From Dimorphilus gyrociliatus (lineage: Eukaryota; Annelida; Polychaeta; Dinophilidae), in NCBI GenBank assembly GCA_904063045.1, contig CAJFCJ010000002.1, positions 1,572,422 through 1,636,421 on the forward strand: a DNA stretch of 64,000 bases, read 5' to 3'. This document shows positions 56,649 through 64,000 of the stretch, piece after piece. The position numbers and the translations under genes were made by a program. Positions within the stretch are counted from its first letter, which is position 1. Every line of letters starts with the position of its first letter. Under the pieces are notes generated by a model that was not told where the DNA came from, ran no database searches, and saw only the letters and a program-made list of their open reading frames with translations.

Positions 56649-57863
56649 ATGGGCCGAATTAACGATTATTTTGAAAGGAAATTACAGCTTAAGAATGTTT
56701 TCTATCGCAAGAACGGTGAAAATAACGGCCATAACTTTGGCACCTCGAAAAATCTAGACAACCCCTTTAACACAAGTGAGATACTGAAAGACGCAGATTT
56801 AATAAAGAATTTAATTGGTCACTGGAGTAATAAGGATAGCACTATTCCTTGGGAGAATTGGTGGTGGAAGTTTAGATTTTTTGTTCAGGAATACGAAGAA
56901 GAAGAGAAACAAAAGTTATTTCTTTTTATGTCATTAAAGGACGAGGCAGCAGAACAAACTTTAACATTTATCAAAAGAGGCTTTTCCATGGAGAGAATTG
57001 AATATGAGTTCGGGAAATTATACGGAACTTCTAAATTAAAAACTTCTATTAAAGAAGAACTTTTGAAGAGAAAGTGGAACAAGCAAAGTGAATCTTTTGA
57101 AGATGTGTGTAAAGAGATTTCTGAAAAGGTAGACTTAGCTTATCCACTGTCCACAGAGGAAAAAAAAATTGCTAAAAAGATAAAATACGCTTTGGCAGCC
57201 CAAAATGAAATGTTGGTTAAAGTGAATGTAACAGATTGGGAACAATTTCTTAATTTCGCCAAAGTAATTGATCAGAATCGAAAACACAAAGAGAACATAA
57301 TCGATCTTAAAGAGTATTCTCCACTACCACTTTTGTGGAAAGAACCGCCTATTCCATCTACAAATTTGAATGAATTAACTGATCATGATCATAGCAAAAC
57401 ATCAAGAGTCTTTTTATTTAAAACTGGAGATGTTAGGGAAAAAACTGAAAATTCTAAGAATCTGGGTGGTTTGTCACGTACGAAAGGAATTACGCCATAC
57501 AGTTTTACAGTTACAGCTCAAATTAATAATGTGAATTTTATTGCTGTGATAAGTTCGGCTACCCAACATTCTCTCTTAGCCAAAAATATTACTAGTAAAC
57601 TGTCTTTAAGTAATAAAACATATTCTTCGGCTGCGATTGAGAAAATAAATGATGACAGAGCAAAATTTAATATTCAGATTGGAGATTTTCTTGGTGAAAT
57701 GGAATTTAAAATAATCGATTCCACTCGAAATGATGCAATAATAGGAATCGATATGCTTGTAAGATATGATGCAAGAATATCCTTTAATTCAAGTTTACTA
57801 TTGCTAAGGAAAGAGGGTAAAGATTATGATATAAAAATGTATATTATTTATGAATTACTCTAA
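56649..57863 (+). CDS. Retrotransposon-derived Gag-protease-like protein, catalytic Asp absent
   Basis: An intact frame of 404 residues starts at the ATG just after a good acceptor (TATTTTCAG, 56635-56643), so a 5' non-coding exon is likely. The N-terminal half looks like a Ty3-type Gag: WENWWWKFRFFVQEYEEEEK followed by helices with a F..GKLYGTSK segment. The C-terminal half has a retropepsin-like fold: FIAVISSATQHSLL (about 297-310) aligns with the A-L-V-D-S-G-A-T-H-S-F-I active-site strand, with D to S and G to A changes, and IIGIDMLVRYDARISF (about 364-379) matches the I-(I/L)-G-x-D-x-L strand. No reverse transcriptase, integrase, zinc knuckle or LTR was seen within about 400 bp. This suggests a domesticated or decayed element; the unbroken frame favours domestication. 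Non-viral retroelement ancestry is inferred. Confidence 0.7.
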   Translation: MGRINDYFERKLQLKNVFYRKNGENNGHNFGTSKNLDNPFNTSEILKDADLIKNLIGHWSNKDSTIPWENWWWKFRFFVQEYEEEEKQKLFLFMSLKDEAAEQTLTFIKRGFSMERIEYEFGKLYGTSKLKTSIKEELLKRKWNKQSESFEDVCKEISEKVDLAYPLSTEEKKIAKKIKYALAAQNEMLVKVNVTDWEQFLNFAKVIDQNRKHKENIIDLKEYSPLPLLWKEPPIPSTNLNELTDHDHSKTSRVFLFKTGDVREKTENSKNLGGLSRTKGITPYSFTVTAQINNVNFIAVISSATQHSLLAKNITSKLSLSNKTYSSAAIEKINDDRAKFNIQIGDFLGEMEFKIIDSTRNDAIIGIDMLVRYDARISFNSSLLLLRKEGKDYDIKMYIIYELL

Positions 57864-58320
57864 GAAATGAACTTTTAGATATATTATAATAATGTATAAA
57901 TATATCAACTTAAAGAACTTCAACTAACTTACTATTGACAGCTACTTTAACATTGTTAATTGGATTTAGTCTTCCATTTTACCTTGTATAACTGTTTGAA
58001 TGTTTTATAAATAATCAAAAACAAATCTGAAACTTATGCTATTTAGCGAGAAAACTGGTATTAAATCATATAAGTATCATAGTTTTATTGATTTGAAAGA
58101 AATGCTTTTGATTTATGTTTTATAATTGAGAAATAATAGGAAAATTCTCTTCAAATAAAATATCTATCAATTTATTTCGAACTAAAAATTGAAGTAAGTG
58201 AAATATAAAACAGCCTGGTGCCCCTTTCCTGCCGGTTAAGGAATTCGTTATTGATACTACATGAATCGTGTATACCTTTTAATTCGAAAGCAATACCGGT
58301 AATACAGACTATGTTTAAGA
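57864..58320. other. Spacer between Gag-like gene and MKKS
   Basis: AT-rich sequence of about 460 bp containing the MKKS promoter. No TATA box or X-box match was found. Confidence 0.45.
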
Positions 58321-60167
58321 ATGACCGATAGATCGTGTCGTTTCTCTGAATCAAAAATAGTATTTCACCCGTTTGAGTCTAAAGAAACCATTAAATCACT
58401 TGATACAATATTGCAACTATTAACCTGTTGTTTTGGGCCTTATTCTCGATTGAATGCATTTCAAAATGTAAATGGCGGTAAAGTTACTTTAACATCTTCA
58501 TTAGCTAGAACTTTAAAGCTTATAAGTATTGCCAGACCGGAAATTAGAGTTTTAACATCAATCTTAAATGGTTATTGCAATACATACAAAGAAGGAGGAC
58601 ACTTTGCTGGAATTCTTAGCATCCAATTGATTAAATCATGTTTGCAATTGAGAAAAGAAATTCATCCAAAATTGATATGCGACGTTCTAGAACTTCTTAA
58701 CGTAGAGTGTTCATCATACTTAAAATCTGAAATATGTAAAACAAAACGAAAGTTGGACTTAACTTCAATATCGCACTTTAAAAATGTTATTAACAGTATT
58801 TTACTAACAAAACCTTTAGTAAAATCCTATGCTGATCGTCTCTCTACAATATTATTAGAAGCTTTCATTAAAACGTTAGATGATTCTCAAAATTTGATAT
58901 TTGCCACTGAAAGAGGGCTGTTAAAGGATTCCAGATTGTTAAATGGTTTATACATTAGATATCATGGATGTAATAAATTCGAAGGGAGTTTAGATGGAAA
59001 AATTGTTATTTTCAACGAATCAATGAGTGGAGACGACTTTTCACAAAATTTTCAAACATTAAAGTAAATAAGTATCATAAAAAATAAAGATATATAATAA
59101 ATTGATTAAACTAAACTACAGGTTAATTAAAACATCTGATAAGGATACTAATTTCCCCATGCTTAACAAGATGCTTTTGTTTGTAGCTCACTTAAAAGAG
59201 ATGGATATCAAAGCCCTATTTTGTCAGAAAGTTATTCATCCTTTTGTTAAGAGAAGGTTTGTTAAAGCCTTTCGAGTTTTTTTCATTAATAACATATTAA
59301 GAGTTAAAATAGACTTATAGAAAAAGGCATTTTCTTTGTTGAGAGAATCGGTATAGAAATGACGAACTCGTTAAGTAAATTAACTGGTAAAATATTCTTA
59401 TAATCGTTTACTATAAAGGTGATGCAAATTTTTGGTAAAATTATAGGTGCAAAACTGATAAGTTCGTTCGAAACTTCCTATCTTGAAGAAGAAGATTTTG
59501 GAATTGGTAGTATATCTTTCGAAGAAATAAATCATAAATTTTATTTAACAATAAAATGTACGAAAAGTAGTATTCATACTTTTCTATTGATAACCAACGA
59601 CGATGACGAAGAAGATGAAATCTTAGTAATATTTATCATATTTATTTTTAAGTTAATATCTAACGAATCCTTTTTATCAGACTCTTCTAAAAAATGGAGA
59701 CTTTTGTTTGAGAACCTTGCTGCAAGTTCCTTTCGTTTTATGTGGAGGCGGTTGCTGGTTAGGCGATCTACATAATTTTTTAAATGAGAAGGTAACTTCT
59801 TACTTCAAAATCTTAATACTATTATTATAATAATGCTATATTAAAGGCTAGAAGCAATTTTAAAGAATGGTCTTTGAAGCTTAATTGCAAAGCGCAGCAT
59901 CTACAAATTATTGCCAATATATTGTCTGATAATTTGAAGAGAATGATATATATTCTTCATAAGACTCAAAAGAATTATATAGATGTAAGAATTAACGATG
60001 GTCACGTATTCTTAGACGAGAACAAGAGTTGTTGTTGCTCGAATTCAACAAACACTTCAGGTATCGTTCTTGATTGCTTGCATATAGTTGAAAATAGTCT
60101 AAAGTGTGCTATAAACATGTGCAATTTACTCATTTCAACAAATTTTTTCATTGAGGGACAAGTTTGA
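58321..60167 (+). CDS. MKKS: McKusick-Kaufman/BBS6 chaperonin-like protein
   Basis: There are six exons, 58321-59063, 59122-59256, 59313-59386, 59447-59625, 59681-59791 and 59847-60167, in phase throughout, giving 520 residues (human has 570). MKKS/BBS6 is a divergent group II (CCT-like) chaperonin subunit that works with BBS10, BBS12 and CCT in BBSome assembly at the ciliary base. Blocks in order are KSLDTILQLLTCCFGPYSRL, SYLKSEICKTKRKLDLTSIS, LFCQKVIHPFVKRR, IEKGIFFVERIGIEM, SLSKLTGAKLISSF, LCGGGCWLGDLHNFL and VLDCLHIVENSLKCAINMCNLL; all align with vertebrate MKKS. The chaperonin ATP-binding GDGT motif is not evident, as in MKKS generally. Identity is from recalled sequence, but the agreement is broad and colinear. 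Confidence 0.9.
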
Positions 60168-61098
60168 TTTTAATTTATCTTCTTTTATGTTTTTTGTCAT
60201 TTGAAATAAACAGCGTTTAATAAAATTTCGTAAACATTTTATTACGTATATTATACAGCTTTGCTGTATATAGTAAGCATAAATATTTAACGATTTCTTT
60301 TATATCAATTGTTTACATTGTATATAGAAATTGACGGAACGATGAAAGATTATAATACCAGAGACGAGGAGAAGAGCTGCAGTTAGTTACATAGGGGATA
60401 ACATTCATATTAACAATAACAGTTATGATTTTTGATCTCAAAGTCAATAGACAATTCTGATTTTGTTGCAGAGATATAAAAATTTATTATTGTTCTTTTA
60501 AACTCTAGTTTCCAGATTGCCTTGAATTCGTATGGCCTTCAGAGCATTTACTGGTAAGGAATATTTTTGTCTGAAATAAATTTCAAAGGTATTTTACGAT
60601 TCTTTCCTAATGATGAAATAAACATTATGAAACAACTTCCTTTATTTCATGCTAAAAATCGAACGCATATTAAATAAAAAATGTTACAAAAGTTTGTTGC
60701 TAAGGGACCATCTCATGCTTTTTAGTTACAAAATACAGAGCGAAAAGAAAAAGAGCCAGATAGCCAGAATCTGTAAATAAGTAATACAAATGGGTGGAAA
60801 GGAGCAGGGAAAAGAAAACAAATGGAAATTAGAAGAAAGACTAGTATTGATTTTATCACAATGTTAACACAACTTTATAAGATCACATTTGGATAACATT
60901 CAACTTATTTTCAGCATATTTACGTATATACGCATACAACTGATGGTAGGACGACGTATTTCTTAGGTGTGTTTCATTCCATAGGATTATTTAATAAATG
61001 CGAAAAAAATGGGATATAAAAGGTATAATTTTGGAATATGAAACTAATAATGAATACGAAAATATAAAACATCTTTTTACTACTCTTACTCATTCTTA
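60168..61098. other. Convergent 3' spacer MKKS / NMNAT
   Basis: Contains the MKKS AATAAA (60205-60210), 38 bp after the stop, and AT-rich sequence. No gene was seen. Confidence 0.5.
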
Positions 61099-62152
<1,054 letters not shown>

Positions 62153-63328
62153 TATAGCTATGACTGCTCTGCAAAACGGTAGATAATTTTTTGTCGTCTG
62201 CTACCAACAACAGTTTTCGTAAAAGATGTTGAAATTTCGACAAAACCCGTTATTGATTTTAGAGAGTGTAGCATAAACTTGAAATCTCTTTTAAAAACGA
62301 ACAAAAAACCCAGCAAAATAATAATCTTAATTACATTGTTTATAGAATTTTAAATAATTGACATTCGTATTCGATTGATGTTAAAATTGAAAAGAAAAGA
62401 GAAAAAATCAATTTCTTTCGATAGAAATTGTACTTTTCTTTCATTCAAAAATATACTATACTTGTTTATATTTTCTTATTGTAACAATAGGATTTTAGAT
62501 GAATATCATCAATAATACAATTTATAATAGGAAAAAATTGAGAGATAATACATTCAAAAAGAGATTAGATTTATTATGTATTCTATTTATATGATATTTA
62601 TAATGATAATATTGGAGTTATCTTGAAATTTTTTAAGTAGTTGCATGTAAATAAAGTTTAGATTATTAGAATCTACAATAAAAGAAAGAAATATAACAAA
62701 TGTACTAAAACAGGTTAATAAGGACGAAAGCATCCTATTTCGTTAATACAGCGCATCTAGCGCTTGATATAGAGTTAATTATTAAAACATAATATTTTAA
62801 ATATATTTTTATCTGATGTTAAATGTGTATAACAGCATATAAAATATCAACTATTAGGGAACACTATACTTCTAGCTATAAACTTAAAGATAGACGGGAA
62901 GATGGGAAAAAACAACATCAGAATACAAATTTTTTATATATTACACCTTGTTTGTTTGGATTGTTTGCTTCTTTTTTCCATTTCTATTTATATTCATATA
63001 GATTGTTTTCTACATTGTATTCGTTATTAATTATATTGTAGTATATGAATGTATAAAGCCAAATAAGTATCAGCAGAGTTAATATGTTGTGTCAAAAAAA
63101 AGTCGAAAGAAGTAAGAATAAACGTCTTTTAAACGAAAGTAAAGGATTTCATTAAGTTGCCTTTAGACGTTTTACGATGCTTTATTAACATTTAAGAAAG
63201 TATATTACAGTCTCTATTCACATATTGTTAATTTCTTAGCTAAAAAACTACTCTGGAGTGTTCTTTATAAGCTCTTATTCCTTAGAATGTTATCTTACTA
63301 ATCTATAATTACAATATTTTATGTATAT

Positions 63329-63369
<41 letters not shown>

Positions 63370-63793
63370 TGATCAACGTATTCCACATATTTATTTATAT
63401 TCCTAATTATACACTAACCATAAATATTGACCTTACTAAATTTATTAATATTAAATATTGACTTATTTACCATATTACTTTAAAAATATGCTATATCCTT
63501 AAACACTTTCAATATTAGTAAGATTTTCGAATAGCATATTATATCAATACTAGATATTTTACATTCTGAAGACAGTAATATTTATCTAACTAAGAATTTT
63601 ATCTTCCTCTTTGATTTAGTATTTATGTATATAAATACAATTGTATGCTTTATTTATTAACAGTTTATTATATTTACGTTAAGTAATATTTTTATAAAAC
63701 TGTAAATCAATAAAAAGGTTATAACTTTGACTATAAAGAAACTTTTTTGGGTCGAAAATGATAATATTTAGAAGAAACTAAAGGATTCCTTAC
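62153..63793. other. AT-rich region to the right of NMNAT
   Basis: About 1.6 kb with (TA)n at 63332-63367 and a palindromic GCGCATCTAGCGC site (62751-62763). Probably NMNAT promoter and intronic or 3' sequence of the next minus-strand gene. No convincing exon was found except the one at 63794-63878. Confidence 0.45.
63332..63367. repeat. (TA)n microsatellite
   Basis: About 18 TA units. Confidence 0.9.
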
Positions 63794-63878
63794 CGGTACT
63801 GCGAGTGTTCCTTGTCTTGTGGTGCACTTTACCAATTGCTCTAGTTCTTATTTTATTCGATATCGTAGCGACATCGGA
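63794..63878 (-). CDS. Orphan internal exon of an unidentified gene
   Basis: An 85-nt minus-strand segment with a strong acceptor (TTTTCTCTTAG) and donor (CCG|GTAAGG). Only one of three frames is open, encoding a basic stretch with ATISNKIRTRAIGKVHHKT. Start phase is 0 and end phase is 1. I could not link it to another exon inside the window, and the family is unknown. Confidence 0.4.
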
Positions 63879-64000
63879 CTAAGAGAAAATGGACAGATTT
63901 AGCTAGATACCAACAATTTTTTTAAAAAATGTTGACTATGATATTGAATAGAAAAAAACGACTAAATTTAGTTGATTTTACTCATTTTATGTGTTCTGAA

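Noticed and set aside
58140-58320. Search for an X-box upstream of MKKS
   Set aside because: No sequence close to the RFX consensus was found, unlike at calaxin.

Overview
The window is animal nuclear DNA: AT-rich, dense in simple repeats, with spliced genes on both strands. Most introns are very short (about 50-80 bp) with GT-AG ends, and a few are 0.6-3 kb. The gene content (LAR-type receptor phosphatase, MRTF, calaxin, BBS6/MKKS, Tctex1 dynein light chain, NDUFAF4) points to a ciliated bilaterian invertebrate with a fairly compact genome. A small spiralian such as an interstitial annelid would fit, but the species cannot be proved from this window. All gene models below were assembled by hand from splice sites, reading-frame phase and recalled family similarity; no search was run.

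Layout, left to right. 1-1370 (+): 3' end of an unidentified single-pass membrane protein with six tiny introns. 1843-2439 (+): Tctex1-type dynein light chain. 3801-10275 (+): MRTF, the actin-regulated SRF co-activator (RPEL motifs, B1 box, SAP domain, coiled coil). 11395-12049 (-): kinetochore protein Spc24. 12050-19679: about 7.6 kb without a convincing gene. 19680-35525 (+): LAR-type receptor tyrosine phosphatase (3 Ig, about 9 FN3, TM, D1 and D2), including a 27-nt microexon between Ig2 and Ig3. 36065-40270 (-): WDR70, with a Tc1/mariner-like MITE in one intron. It lies head to head with a Nudix diphosphoinositol polyphosphate phosphohydrolase (40430-40923, +). 41136-42509 (-): unrecognised Ser/Lys/Glu-rich protein with an N-myristoylation motif. 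45263-47417 (+): calaxin/EFCAB1. 50352-52361 (+): SLC5-family sodium-coupled monocarboxylate-type transporter. 52775-54187 (-): mitochondrial 3-oxoacyl-ACP synthase (OXSM). 54184-54707 (-): YAE1, whose stop codon overlaps the OXSM start codon. 55539-56230 (-): complex I assembly factor NDUFAF4. 56649-57863 (+): retrotransposon-derived Gag-protease-like gene without the catalytic Asp. 58321-60167 (+): MKKS/BBS6. 61099-62152 (-): NMNAT. 63794-63878 (-): one orphan exon.

The genes do not form one pathway, but there are themes: motile and sensory cilia (calaxin, MKKS, Tctex1, with an RFX X-box-like site just upstream of calaxin), mitochondrial function (OXSM, NDUFAF4) and actin or adhesion signalling (MRTF, LAR). 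The most unusual organisation is the YAE1-OXSM ATGA overlap, which looks like a bicistronic unit. A recurrent TAGATGGCGCT-like motif, resembling a CTCF core, occurs about eleven times, all outside the coding exons modelled here. Several LAR introns are unusually rich in inverted repeats.
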